A DNA stretch of 64,000 nt from contig JAFISE010000015.1 in NCBI GenBank assembly GCA_022560025.1, positions 240,946 to 304,945 on the forward strand, given 5' to 3'. Positions 1 through 11,293 of this stretch are shown one piece after another. The DNA comes from Stagonosporopsis chrysanthemi. Lineage: Eukaryota > Ascomycota > Dothideomycetes > Pleosporales > Didymellaceae. The position numbers and the translations under genes were made by a program. Each line of letters begins with the position of its first letter. The stretch's first letter is position 1. Below the pieces are notes generated by a model. The model had not been told where the DNA came from. It worked only from the letters and a program-made list of their open reading frames with translations, and did no database searches.

Positions 1-259
1 TCACGAAATCTTGCAGCTTTTCACCAACCCCGTAGTAGTAGGCTATGGCCAATATGAAGGGACTTGATAGCAACGTATACCATATTGGCAGAAACAGAGC
101 TCTTATAATTCCATTCGAGGCATAAACGGCCACGAATAGACCCCTGAGCGCCATATTGGCGTGTGAAGTGTCGTCAACACCGAGCACCAGAGAGGCCAGG
201 TGAGCGCGTACAGCTGACGGACTTGGTCCCGGATCAGGTGTGTTCGAGGGAATGAGGCT
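1..259 (-). CDS. possible fragment of a membrane protein gene, cut by the window edge
   Basis: Not recognised. On the minus strand, one frame from about 259 down to position 1 has no stop. After a polar stretch it becomes strongly hydrophobic, with tracts such as RGLFVAVYASNG, LFLPIWYTLL and FILAIAYYYG, which would suit two or three membrane helices. A TAG just upstream of the open stretch could serve as a splice acceptor. A short upstream exon around 300-405 is possible, but I could not join it with confidence. The 3' end lies outside the window. Chance openness over some 86 codons is the main alternative. Confidence 0.3.
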
Positions 260-919
260 CTAGCAGCGCTTCCTACGAGCCGCAATCGGTGCGTGGTCTG
301 GCGTACCACTAAAAGAACACAAATGGGAGCAGGCACCGTTGGTAGGGCTGGAAACGTGACGTTATATGCCAGAGTAAGATGACGGTGTGAGAGTAACAGT
401 GGCATCCGTTGCTGCGCTAGGTTCCTGTTTAGGCCATAGCGCCCTCGCTTGCCTAAAGATAGACAGTCGAAGCAGCTTTGCCTCGATGTGATGCACGTCT
501 TGCTCTTATCAAGAAGCTAGGAACTCAGCTGCATTGTTGATTGCGACTTTAGCCCTGTACAAATCCAGTAAGTGCGCTGTAGTCGAGTGTCGTGTCGGCA
601 CCTCCGCCCTTTAGCCCTCTTTCACAGCTAATTCCGCTGCACCAGTCATACCTCGTGCTTACGACATCCTCATTATCAAATCTGCGGAACTGGAGACCGC
701 AAACAAATCTTACAGTATAACAACCCGCAGCAATCGAATTTTCGAGATCGCAAAACTCTAACCTCGCGAAAGCAAGTTTGAACCACGTGTGGCATCCCGG
801 ACCACTGTTCAATCGCATTTCAGCTGCACAATTTACGCCACAGGACACTTTCCAAGAGCTTCCAGCTTCCCATTTGCTGTTCCCAACCAACACTTCCTGA
901 TCCAAATCGGGCAATCAAG
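260..919. other. intergenic region upstream of the ITPase gene
   Basis: Presumed promoter and 5' leader of the ITPase gene. A 121-codon minus-strand ORF (549-914) runs antisense to the leader and shows no family features, so I do not call it. No repeat or RNA gene was seen. Confidence 0.4.
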
Positions 920-1666
920 ATGACCTCAACACCAGTACCCAAGCACCTGAACTTCATCACAGGCAACAAGAACAAGCTTGCAGAAGTTCAGGCGATACTG
1001 GAGGGCGTCATTGAGCTGCGGAATCAGAATGTCGACCTTGTCGAGATTCAGGGCACAGTCGAGGAAGTCACTCTGGATAAGGCACGACGAGCAGCAGAAG
1101 CAGTATGTTGATATGTATATTGTTCTCGGCTCGAATTCACTGACCAATGCACAGGTCGGAGGCCCCGTCCTGGTCGAAGACACATGTCTCTGCTTCAAGG
1201 CCATGAATGACCTGCCTGGTCCCTACATGTACCGCTCCCCACAATCTCTATGCTTCCCTCCGTGTTGTGCTAACGTATCCAACAGCAAGTGGTTCATGCT
1301 ATCTCTCGGACCCCTTGAACTGCACAAGATGCTGTCCGGCTTCGACGACAAGTCCGCGCAGGCGGTGTGCACGTTCGGGTACTGCGCGGGACCGGGCCAC
1401 GAGCCCATCACGTTCCAGGGACGTACGGACGGCAAGCTGGTGCCGAGTCGAGGGCCTACTGTGTTCGGTAAGCCGCTGTCTGCAAACACTGTTTGAGTGT
1501 GTATGTGTGTGCTAACGAGAGGACAGGCTGGGACTCCTGCTTCGAGTACGAAGGCACAGGCCAGACATACGCCGAGATGGACAAAGCAGAGAAGAACAAG
1601 ATCAGCCACCGCGGCAAAGCGCTGGAGAAGCTGAAAGAATGGCTCGCGGCCAGGACCGAAGCCTAA
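920..1666 (+). CDS. HAM1: inosine triphosphate pyrophosphatase (Ham1/ITPA family)
   Basis: Hydrolyses ITP, dITP and XTP to monophosphates, keeping deaminated purines out of nucleic acids; cytosolic. Four exons (920-1102, 1155-1228, 1286-1467, 1527-1666) give 192 aa, the usual family length. The N-terminal TGNKNKL motif (residues 14-20) binds phosphate. VEDTCLCF holds the metal-binding acidic residue, about 70. GPGHEPITFQGRTDG and the C-terminal SHRGKALEKL are also typical. The second joint creates the isoleucine codon of the conserved GPYIKWF. The start follows an AAGATGACC context. It is convergent with the Fap7 gene, about 106 bp between stop codons. Confidence 0.95.
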
Positions 1667-1772
1667 TCCTTCTCGCAACTGCAAAAACCACCACCAAAAT
1701 GAAACAAAATCAAACTTACCATGCGGTGCAGCTCAAAGCCGCAATCTTTCTCCTATCCCGTGTATCCACCCC

Positions 1773-2386
1773 TTACTCCTCATCTCCACGATCCTTCTTC
1801 CAGTTCTCCACCCACTGCTCAATGCGCTCCAGATTCCCCTCGACATCATCCGCCCCATCGCTGCGCAGCTCCACCACAATCTCCTCCTTGTACGCCTCCC
1901 GCGCCTCATCAAGCAGCACCTGCATAATCTCGCTATCCATGTTCTCATCCAGCTTCTTGTCCTTGTAGCCGCGTGCGGAGAGGCGGTCGTACAGTGCCGT
2001 GGAGTCGCAGCGCAGGACCACGACGAGGTCGATCCAGCGCTCGGGGAAGAGGTCGCACGCGTGCCAGTCGAGGATGCAGCCGCCTGTTTCGGAGATGTTT
2101 TGTTCTTCGAGGTAGTCGAGGAGCTGTGCGATAGCGGTTAGCAAACGTGGGTTGTTGTGGGGTCCTGTTGCTTTCTGGGCGGGGGAGGAGCACGGCGTAC
2201 TTTGTCTTCGTCCACAATCCAACTCCCGGTCTCCTCGTCCTTGCCCTCGTGGAATCCCTCGTCCTTGACGATCTGGTTGACAGAGACGTGTTTGAGCCCC
2301 GTAGCACGGGCGAGCTGCTCCGCGTGCGTGGTCTTGCCTACGCCAGGCGTGCCGGTGATGATGATGTTCGGGTTCTTGCGCGCCAT
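1773..2386 (-). CDS. FAP7: adenylate kinase isoenzyme 6 homolog, Fap7/hCINAP
   Basis: Small nuclear NTPase which, in yeast, works with Rps14 in final 20S pre-rRNA cleavage and 40S maturation. Two exons (2386-2201, 2123-1773) give 178 aa. The Walker A loop GTPGVGKTT starts at residue 12. DWHACDLFPERW matches the family's modified Walker B/NMP region, and RGYKDKKLDENMDSEIMQV matches the lid-side conserved block. The intron opens with GTACGC and ends with CACAG. The start at MARKNPN fits the family; upstream in-frame codons look like leader. Confidence 0.95.
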
Positions 2387-3192
2387 TGCGTGTGTGGTTC
2401 TTCGGGGTGGCTTTGGAGAGGCTTTGATGTTGGAGGGACGGCCGCAACAGTCTTCTAAACCAGATCTGAGTCTGAGAAAGTAGGTAGGATGTGGTGTTGT
2501 GGTCAAATTTGCGCCGGCGTTCGCTATACCTCTTGCGCGGTTCTCCAAAAAATTATTGTCTTGGACCCCGCCAATCAGACTACCCCGCCACTAGCTTGTC
2601 AAGGTACCCACGCCGCAAAGAAGTTGGCCGATGAAACGGGCTAAATGGCATTTGGCGTTACAATCCATCACTGCTCATGTGCACCATGTTACGCAGGTTA
2701 GGTAGCACAAGTCAATAGAGGTTTTGGGATATGTTGGTTGAAAGCGATCAATTGAATCTAGGGATGTGAACTCGCTGCTCATGTCTCGTCTCAATCTATA
2801 TACCAAAACTTTTACTATCCATCCAGTCGTGACTCATCCACTGCATACTGCTCCTCCAAGTGCGGCGTACAGACTCGTTGTCCGTTGAAAGGACATGTGC
2901 CTGTTCCAGGTAATACTGGTGTGCCCAAGGGCATGCTGCATAGCAGGGACTATTAGGGGTGAGTGGAGTGAAGCGAGGGAGGGAGAACCAGTATAGTTCA
3001 TGTATAGCTAGAACAACCACCCCCAACCGGCATCCAGCTCTTTTGATGCAATGATACGCCGTGTGTAAAACAAATAGTGCTGCTGTGCAAGGATAACGGG
3101 GAAGGACTAGGTTGCGAGCCTGTCACAGCCAGATCTAGATTGAAACAAGCCCAATGCCCGGAGATATCATCGAAGAAGATCGTTGAAGACAT
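2387..3192. other. intergenic region, Fap7 promoter and NAP1 3' end
   Basis: About 800 bp between the Fap7 start and the NAP1 stop. It should hold the Fap7 promoter and the NAP1 3' UTR. Short ORFs here show no family features. I see no repeat or RNA gene. Confidence 0.4.
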
Positions 3193-4712
3193 TTAGCTCT
3201 GCTTGCACTCAGCAGCCTCCTGCTTGGGTTTTGTGCCGTCGTTCTATGAGTTGTTAATTACTTGCAAGTGCGTCATCAGGCGGATCATCTTACCTCGTCA
3301 TCTGACTCCTCATCCTCATCACGGTCGTCGCTGAGCTCGTCCTCGTCCTCATCATCCTCATCCTCGAACTCGCCCTCGTCGAAATCCTCAATGTTCTCGT
3401 ACTGAAGAGCCTCGCCGGTGAACCAGTCGATAGCGCGGGGAATGAGCTTCTCCTTGATGTCCTCACCGAGCTGGTAGTCGAGCTCGAGGCGCTCCTCGAT
3501 GTCGGAGGTAGCGTCGTCGTCGTCCTGGGGAGGGCTTGGGGGGTCGAAGAAGTTGAAGAATGACTCTGTGGGGACGGTCTTCTTGACAACACGGGTCTGC
3601 TTTGTGTCTGTCGAGGGTCAGTTTTTCGTCTATACAATTGTCCAAAAAGTTCACTTACTCTTGTTCCTCTGCTTCTTACTCTCAACGCGGACAGTAAGGT
3701 CCTTGCCTGCCTTCCAGTCGATCTTGTCACCCTCGGCGTGGTCGTAGATGAAGTCACCGCCGTAGCCGTTCTCCTCCTGGTAGAAGTAGGTCTTAGTGAT
3801 GGTCTTATTGGTGAAGAACTCGTTCTCCTCAAACTCAAAGATGAGGCGGAATCCGGGGCGGTCGAGGTACTCCATGCGAACATCGGTAAGGTGCTTGAGC
3901 GCAGCCTCATCGCGGTCTGTGATCATCTCGGCGAGCGAGATCTGGTTCTTCATGGCACTCAGCCAGAACTCTGGAATACCCTTGATGTCCTTGCCCTCGT
4001 CCTTGTTGAGCTCCTTCTCGCCCTCCTCCTCATCGTCCTCGTCATCCTCATCCTGCTGCTCGCCAACCTTGACCTGGTCCTCTGTGGGCTCGGTGGAACC
4101 GTTGACGATCTTTGCACGCTGCTCGTACAGAGGTGTGAACTTTGCGAAGTACTTCTTCTCGAGCTGGAGAACCTCCTCCTGGAACTCGGCCTCGAGCTTG
4201 GAGTGCTCCTTCTGGACACCCTTCAGGCCGGCAACACGGCGGCGAACGGAGCCTGGAAGCGACTCAATGTAGCCACTTGAGCGGCCGACAAGGGAACCAA
4301 GCTTTGCCTGCATCATCGAGACCAGAGCAGGGTTCGCAGCGAACAGTCCTGCGGCTGCGCGGTCAAGCTCCTCTGTGAAAATTCAAATTAGCGGTCAAGC
4401 CTATTTGCAGCGCCTGCGCGCGGGGTTGGTTGGGAGGGGCAACAAACAACAGAACAAAAAAGTGAGTACGACGTACCTTCATTGATCGTGCCAACGGTGG
4501 GCTGCTGGGCGCGCGACGAGATTGGTGCAGCATTTGCGGGTGTGTTTTGCGGTGTGCTGGTGGGCTGCTTGTTAGACCTTGGGACGTCCATGGCGGCGGC
4601 TGGGGTGGAGAGTTTGTGTGGTAGGGTGTCGGGAAAAAGGTGTCGTGGGGCAGAAAGAGACTTACGGAGCGGAGATGGAGTCCATCTTCTTATTGCGGAT
4701 CGGTTCAGACAT
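3193..4712 (-). CDS. NAP1: nucleosome assembly protein 1
   Basis: Histone H2A-H2B chaperone that shuttles between cytoplasm and nucleus. Five exons (4712-4666, 4556-4477, 4372-3659, 3607-3294, 3243-3193) give 401 aa. The NAP fold runs from about residue 45 to 350, with the long coiled-coil dimerisation helix, the acidic loop, and the conserved SFFNFFDPP near the end. A strongly acidic tail follows (about 353-385), the histone-binding feature of the family. The first intron must end at the CCACCAG acceptor: only this gives the conserved SAPTPQNTP in frame. The protein ends CKQS, a CaaX-type prenylation motif like the CKQQ of vertebrate NAP1L1. Confidence 0.96.
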
Positions 4713-5832
4713 CTTGGCAGAGGTTCTGTGGTTCCGCGACGCAAGGTGGCAAAATGTTGAGGGATGTTGTGTGTTGATGAGTGCCTGCAGCTCGCAGCGG
4801 GGCCTTTAGCGTTGGACTGGGGCGATTTGGGCGGGCTGCTCTTAGTGGCAGGCCGAGCGTGAAAGAACGACCGTCGAAGCTGAGCGCGCGTGGATCAAAG
4901 CACTGGTGCACGATAGCCTATTCGAGGGGTAGAGTGTGTGTTTGTTTGTTCTGCGAGCGCAGACGTCGAGGTTTTTGAGCTACGACCGTGCCGTGAAGGC
5001 GCTGCACGTGTCTCTTGCCATGCATATCCACGAGAAAGCAGCGACTCAAGGTTATCTACCGACCAACCTCGCTCGCAGCAGTTGCCCAGTCACTGCATTA
5101 TTAGCGCCGACATTGCCCGCAAGCACCTTTCTGCGGTCCTCTCTCTGCTACACACGTTCCCCCCCAGACTGGTTTGGGCGCCTCGAACACCCAGGAATGA
5201 CAGCATGTCGGATGAGGCACCACGCTGTCTCGCTAGCCCAGCCAACCTGAGGCGGCTCCAACGGCGCGCAGCTGAACCTTGGGAGGACCTGCAGACGTTG
5301 ACTGTCATAAGGTTCCTCTATGCTCATGTGTAAGCCCTGCATGTTTTCATCCAGAGAACACCTCACACCCATACTTTTCCATGTTCTAGAAGAAAGCGGG
5401 GGCCGTACGAGAATTTCTTGCTAGAAAACTTACCCGCCGCCGTCATTCAAGACTAGTTACATCACCTAAACAGGAAAGGCGGATGGAGACTGGGGAAGGG
5501 AATGCTTGCACGTCAACTCGACCGGACTCCCAGTCCGGCAATGCCGCCGAAACGTGCATGCGTGCTGACTGCGGTGGAGTCGAGGCTGATATCAACAACA
5601 CTCACCTGGCTCAAGAGATGCAGACGTGCTCGCCAACGATGTCCGAAAGTAGTACAATTAAGCAAAGCGCATGTAGGCGTCCATCGGCTGGGCCTGAGAT
5701 ACGCTCTCGCAGATTCTCGCAGCAAGCACTAGATTTGCATCTGACTCAGCACTACGGTCCGAGTCTTCATTGAACAGCACAGCTTGATCCAGGACCCATG
5801 CAGCAGGAATGGTATTCTATAATAGCTTCTAC
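4713..5832. other. intergenic region, NAP1 promoter and symporter 3' end
   Basis: About 1.1 kb upstream of NAP1, reaching the 3' end of the sugar symporter. Several 60-130 codon ORFs lie on both strands, but none has a recognisable motif or a splice pattern joining it to another. I see no gene here. Confidence 0.4.
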
Positions 5833-7615
5833 TCAATATCTCGCAATCTTCCCCAGCTTGACAGTAGTGAAAGCAGCAACGACTGCACACATCGCCCCAA
5901 TGAACAAGCAAACACTGATAGCATTCACCCCTTCGGTGCTGTGATGTTCGTCTTCTGGCGCGTCGCTAAGCTCAGGGCTCTTCCCTGGCTCCAACAGGCT
6001 GAACACTACGAAGCTGATTCCTGTACCCACAAACTGCGGTAGAGTGGTGTACACGTTCATGATACCTAAATACTTCCCGCTGCCCTCGCCGGTCGACTGT
6101 TGCTCTGAGTCCGGCTGGTCAAGATGCAGGGTAGATGAGGTCTCGAGCTCGATTGAGTTTCGGCCCAGCGGCACGTAGGAGGGCGTTGAAGAGAGGCGGT
6201 TGATTTCGACACCGAGGAAGGCGAAGGGAGCCCAGCAGCTGATCGCCCATGAGCTGTGATCATTAGTTACTTGGTGTCGATTGAGGGTAAAGATGAGAGT
6301 ACGTACATGCCGCATATGGCTATGATAAGTGTGGCGCTGCGAATAGACTGCACGAAGGGTGCGAGACACATTGCGCCCGCAAAGACGCCGTGCGAGATGG
6401 TCCACGCCGTGAGGAGCGAGGGCTTTAATTGCCCGGCTCTCTCAACCAGAGTTGCGAGTTTGGCTGGTGGTCGCGCGGTGAAGGTTGGCTCTTCGCCTTC
6501 AGGGCTCTTGACGAGAAAAGGCAGCAAGACAGACATGACGAAAGTGATAATTGAGAAGCCGATGAGTGCCAGCGAGCCGATTCGGCCAACTTGTCCAGTC
6601 ATGTCGTTGGATTGCTTGACAGAGGCGGGTGCATCATAGCGAAGGTATACCTCACCAACCCAGGTTGTGCTGTAGAACAAGAACGGGAACCAGCCTGGCG
6701 TATTGTCAGCAATCATGATCCACAGAAGCTGTCGATAACTCACCAATCCAAGCCCAGAATTGCACATAACAGATGGTTCGGATGGTCGCAGGTAAATCGA
6801 ACGTCGATCTCGCGAGGTCTATCAGGACCTTTACAGCACCCAGCTTCTCTTCGCCGTCCTGTCCGATGCGTACTCTCTCAGTAACCGCCCAACTCGTGAG
6901 ACCCACAGTGAAACACAAGCAGAAAGCAGCAACAACCGTGAGCTGCTTGAACTGCGTATCACCCAGCAACGTCCCAAAGACAGCTTCGAGCTTGAGAGCC
7001 CCGGCGCCATATCCAATGAGACTCCCCACCGCAACCATGCGACTCGCCCAGCTGCTGCCAGCCTGCTGTTTCGAGATCGGCAGTGTATCGACGATCAGCC
7101 CTCTGCAACTGCCCTGCACGGCGTTGATAGCGAAGTCAATGCCGTATATACTAAACACAGCGAGCACTATCGTCGCACTCTTGATTGTCTCCTTCTCGGT
7201 CGCGAACCAGAGGACTACCTCCTTTGTCCAGCCCAGGAGCAGCAGAAACAGCGATGTGAGGATGGTGCAGCCGACCATGAAAGGGCGTCGACGGCCGTAG
7301 CGCGAAGTCGACCGGTCTGCGATCACGCCGACTACCGGCTGCATGATCAAGCCTGAAAGAGGCCCAGCTATCCACACCAGGGAGATGCGCGACTTGGTGA
7401 GACCGAGCTCAAGCAGGTAGGGTGTGCAGTAGGTCATTTCGACGTTCCATGTTATCCTGCAATTGCCAGTGTTAGCCCTGGTCTGGCGTAGGAGGTAGTC
7501 TACATGGGCAGACGCACTGCAGGCCGATAAGCGAAGCTGTAAGTAGCGCCATGCGCATGCTCTCACTCGAGCCCTTGATGGCCGGTGTGCCGGCCCATTG
7601 TGCTACAGAGGGCAT
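5833..7615 (-). CDS. GPH-type (sucrose/maltose-like) sugar-cation symporter
   Basis: Probable plasma- or vacuolar-membrane proton-coupled disaccharide transporter of the glycoside-pentoside-hexuronide group, like S. pombe Sut1. Four exons (7615-7518, 7456-6744, 6694-6307, 6253-5833) give 539 aa with about 12 membrane segments. The hallmark DRSTSRYGRRRPFM between helices 2 and 3 is present, as are ITWNVEMTYCTPYLLELG at the first exon joint and WFPFLFYSTTW mid-protein. The large polar loop before the last helices (about 425-465) is usual in fungal members. The exact sugar cannot be told from sequence. Confidence 0.88.
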
Positions 7616-8528
7616 TCTCCCTCTCTCCTACTGTTGTTCAATTGGTGCTGCGTATCAAGGTCCGGCGATTCGGTATGTGGTCGCGTGCGCTGGGTGCAGG
7701 GGAATGGAATGTTGCATTGGGCGATGACGCGCGCGGGTCGAGGGTCTTGTTAGGCTGCTGAGCTATTAAGGAGACATCGTACGGAACAGGGTCAAGGCGC
7801 AGAAGGTAGAAGATGAACAATTTATTGTGATGTACAAGCATACGTCGCGGCAGGGGTGAGGACGTCAGTAGCATCGGGGGTGGCTTGAGCGTGGAGACGT
7901 TGAGCTAGCCAGGGATATGAATAGAACGGGCCGCTTGCGTGCAGCGTGAGCGACACCGAACGCCTGGTCTCGGCGGAGTGCACACCAATGTGATCTAGGC
8001 CTGATACGCCAGAATCTTGCTCGGTAAGTCAAGACACTGACTACAATTCTTCAAGTTGAGTGAGATACCGCTGTCGCCGCTTTTGGTGATTGAGTTATCT
8101 TGAGATGAGGCATGACGTACGCAGGAGCTCCATCTCCACTCCCCATACCGTGCTATCCATCTGGGCAGCCAAGTCTGCGGAGAAAGGCTTCCGTCCAAGC
8201 CCGCGCATTCTAGAGAGGCACGCGTTCCCGAAGTACGTATCAACTTGTGTTGCTTTGCTAGCGGATGCTGTCACGATGCTGCGGTGGTGATACTTGGTGG
8301 TGGCCCTTGTATTCAAAGAGCTCTAGCATGAACTGCCAATTCTTTGCAGAATCTACCAATGTTCTTGATTCCCTTACTCAATTTGACGTAGACAGACAAG
8401 CGGCCAACAAATGCAATGCAAGACGCGCCTGAACATGCCATGGATATACAGCCCCAAATGCCCGACATACAGATACATTACAAACAAACATAATTAGTGA
8501 CACACCACACTGCTTTGAGAAAGCAGAA
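7616..8528. other. intergenic region between symporter and Avt1-like gene
   Basis: About 900 bp holding the symporter promoter and the 3' end of the amino-acid transporter gene. Short ORFs on both strands (60-80 codons) carry no known motif. No gene, repeat or RNA was recognised. Confidence 0.4.
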
Positions 8529-10568
8529 TCAGGCCCCAATAAGCTCCTTCGGTACCAGAGCAAAGCCTGTGCTGATAACAGCTAAGACGGAGCTGAAGAT
8601 GATCAAGGCCCAGTTCAAAATCTTCTCAGCAGTACCAATGTCCTTGCCGAAGAGCTTCAGATGGAAAGCAACAGGGAGGATGACGCAGATTGAGAAACAC
8701 GCAACACTACCGAGAAGGGCCATGATGCGATCAAATGACGGGAACAAGATGGCAATGACCACAAAGACAATAATGGTCCCGATACGCAGCGCAACTTTGA
8801 AGAGGCCTCGATTGATCCCCGACATTCCGTTCAAGGAAGAGGACAAAGCCATCGAGCGTGTGTCAAGACCAAACACGACTTCGAGGGTGGACACAATGGG
8901 TCTCGCGTTGAGCGGCACCTTGGTCAAGGGGATGATTGCTATACAGACAGCAATAAAGACAGACAGCCCGGCAGGATAGCCTGCAGTTCTGAAGATGTTG
9001 TTTGTGATTTCTTCACTTACTCCATCGCCGAACATGAGGATACCCGCGCAGGCCATGCCGATATCGATCAGGAACGTGAAGATGTAGGTGATGTCGACGC
9101 CACGGCGGTACTTGTATGGATGCCTCATGTCTCGATAGATGTTAGGGAAGACGGAGTGCCCGCCCCAAGGAGACATGAGAAGGCCGAAGGAAAGGGGTAT
9201 CGTCATCCAATTCTCCGGGAACAAGTACTGAGTCATAGGTTGACGAATGGAGCCAGGAGCCTCGGCTTTGAGAAGCCCGTCTACCCATACTGCGATTGTG
9301 ATACCAAAGCAAGACATCACACCCAGGATAGATGTGAACGATAGCAGACGCAGAGGCAGAAAGCTGAGTGGGATCAGAAGTGCTCCACAGCAGATCTTCC
9401 ACGGCAACACGCCATATCCAGAGACTAGCGCATTCATGCTGTCAGCGAAGAGTACGACAAGGGCGACACACGCCGCCAGGAGCTCGAGAGAGAAGAGGAT
9501 GCTGACAGCAATACGGGCCTTGTTGCCGAAAGAGACGTAAGCAAGGTCGGCGAAGGTGACTAGGGAACTGTCGACATCCAGGCATTTGGCCAGCAGTTTC
9601 GCGGTGTATGCGGTGGTTATGGCAGACCAAGCGAGGAAGATCATGCCGATCACCCAACCGGAGTATTTCAAGGCTAGGGGCAGGGTTAGCAGCCCCACAC
9701 CAACTAGGACGTTGACGGAGTTGAAGATGGTCTGCGGAAGTGTGGATTGCCCAACCACGACGTTGATGATTTGTCCGTCCTCCTCGACCTGTTTGACCAG
9801 CAGGGGTTCCCGCTCTTGCTCCGGTTCCGACACGCCCTTCAGCTGCTGCTCGTTGAAGAGGCGTCCAGCATGGCGCATCGAAGACTCGTTCACGCGTGCA
9901 GACAGGCTGCCGTATGCTGTGCCATAGCTTCCACCAAACGGCGAAGAAAGTGAGGGCTCGATGTTGAAGATGCTGTCGCCACGTGCTCTAAGTCGTTGTT
10001 GCGAATCTCTTGGCAGCAGGCGGGAGTGCTCGTTCGCGCCGGTTTCTTCATCCTGGTCTGCGACTGCCTGGTCGGACGTACGTCGGCCCTGCGTCTGTAG
10101 CGCCTGGCGAAGGGCCGAGCGGTGCTCTGACAGAGAGCCTGGGACGAAACCAGCGCGAGGGAATTCGGCGGTGGGTGTCTGCTCTTCGTCGTCGCTCTCC
10201 ACGCGAAAGCTTGGGCGCACCGGGGTGATCTCGAAGAAGCCTGCCGCACGCGTCCACGAGCGAGCGAAGTTGTTGATACTGTTTACGCCGCCTGCATCGC
10301 CTAGCGCGTGCAATTGTTGGGATACCGAGGATCTGCATTTTCTCCATTAGTGTATGCCCACGACACCAGCGAATGCAGGTTTTGCCTACCTCCTTCGTCG
10401 CAGATTGCCATTGACCGCTGCAGAAGCGCCAGTGTTTGATGCGCTCTGCTCGCTGGGCCGCCGTTCGAGCTCGTCCCACTGCACGCGACTGCCCTGCGAG
10501 CCCACAGAGGCACCTCGCACGCCGTCGTACTGGTCCCACGTGGACGGCTGCTTGCCCTTGATGTCCAT
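8529..10568 (-). CDS. AVT1: vacuolar amino-acid transporter, Avt1-like (AAAP family)
   Basis: H+-driven amino-acid transport into the vacuole, by comparison with yeast Avt1. Two exons (10568-10390, 10332-8529) give 660 aa. A polar cytosolic N-terminus of about 235 residues with dileucine-type signals (HSRLLPRD, REPLLVKQ) precedes about 11 membrane helices. The helix 1 block GQSTLPQTIFNSVNVLVG and the later SPWGGHSVFPNIYRDMRHP and TKVPLNARPIV closely follow Avt1. The first exon begins MDIKGKQP. The joint at AG|A restores the frame into SSVSQQLHALGD. It is divergent from eRF1. Confidence 0.92.
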
Positions 10569-11293
10569 GGTGAGCTATCGTCAGTCTCTCACGCCAGAGG
10601 GCACACGGAACGAATAGGATTTGGAGGAAGAATAGCAATTGACTGAGAGATAAGGAGGGCAGGTGGAGCCGATATAAAACTTGTTCACGGACCCATGCAG
10701 GATGCGGGAGCTAGATGCAGTATCAATGAAAGGTTATCGTCGGGAGCAAGATTGGCGTAGGAAATGCGTAACGCCTGGCGTCCATGACCCTGGCGGCACG
10801 GCAGATGTCCTGGAAAAAAGCGCCGAGAGCGGAGAGATGCATCATGTGTGAAGCATCTGGAGAGAGGTATGGTATCACGAGGCAGGGCGCGCCCCCGCAT
10901 GTGCTTTCGTCATGCCGCAGGCGCACAGCAGCCGTGAGTGGGCCCCTTAGCGATTGGAAGAGGCTGGAAGAGGCAAGCAGCCGCAGCGCAGCACAGCGGC
11001 TTAGGCACAGGCACGAGCATTGCTCGCAATCCATGGTGACTGTGTATGACTGTGCTTGGCTGTTGCTGGCGACAATGGACACCCTGGGCCTCGCCTGACG
11101 CTGGATGCCTGGCGGGGGCAGGGCATGCATAAGAGCGCCGTCGCGCCTCGTGCTTTGTTGTTGCATCCTCCTGCTTTTGAACGCGGTGCATGCGGGCCGC
11201 AGCGTTTGGCGCCCTCCGGACAGCGTGCAGGCAAAATTTCGCGACCCCCGCCATCGTCACCTCACACACCACACTCGCACCCACGCCGCGAAG
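10569..11293. promoter_or_regulatory. divergent promoter region, AVT1-like / eRF1
   Basis: 725 bp between two divergent start codons. Antisense ORFs here look like chance. An A/T-rich GTTTTATATC lies about 105 bp upstream of the transporter start on its strand and could act as a TATA-like element (inference). Confidence 0.4.

Noticed and set aside
3738..4280. 180-codon plus-strand ORF (Leu/Val/Glu-rich)
   Set aside because: Exact antisense shadow of the acidic NAP1 exon; composition follows from the complement of Glu/Asp codons.
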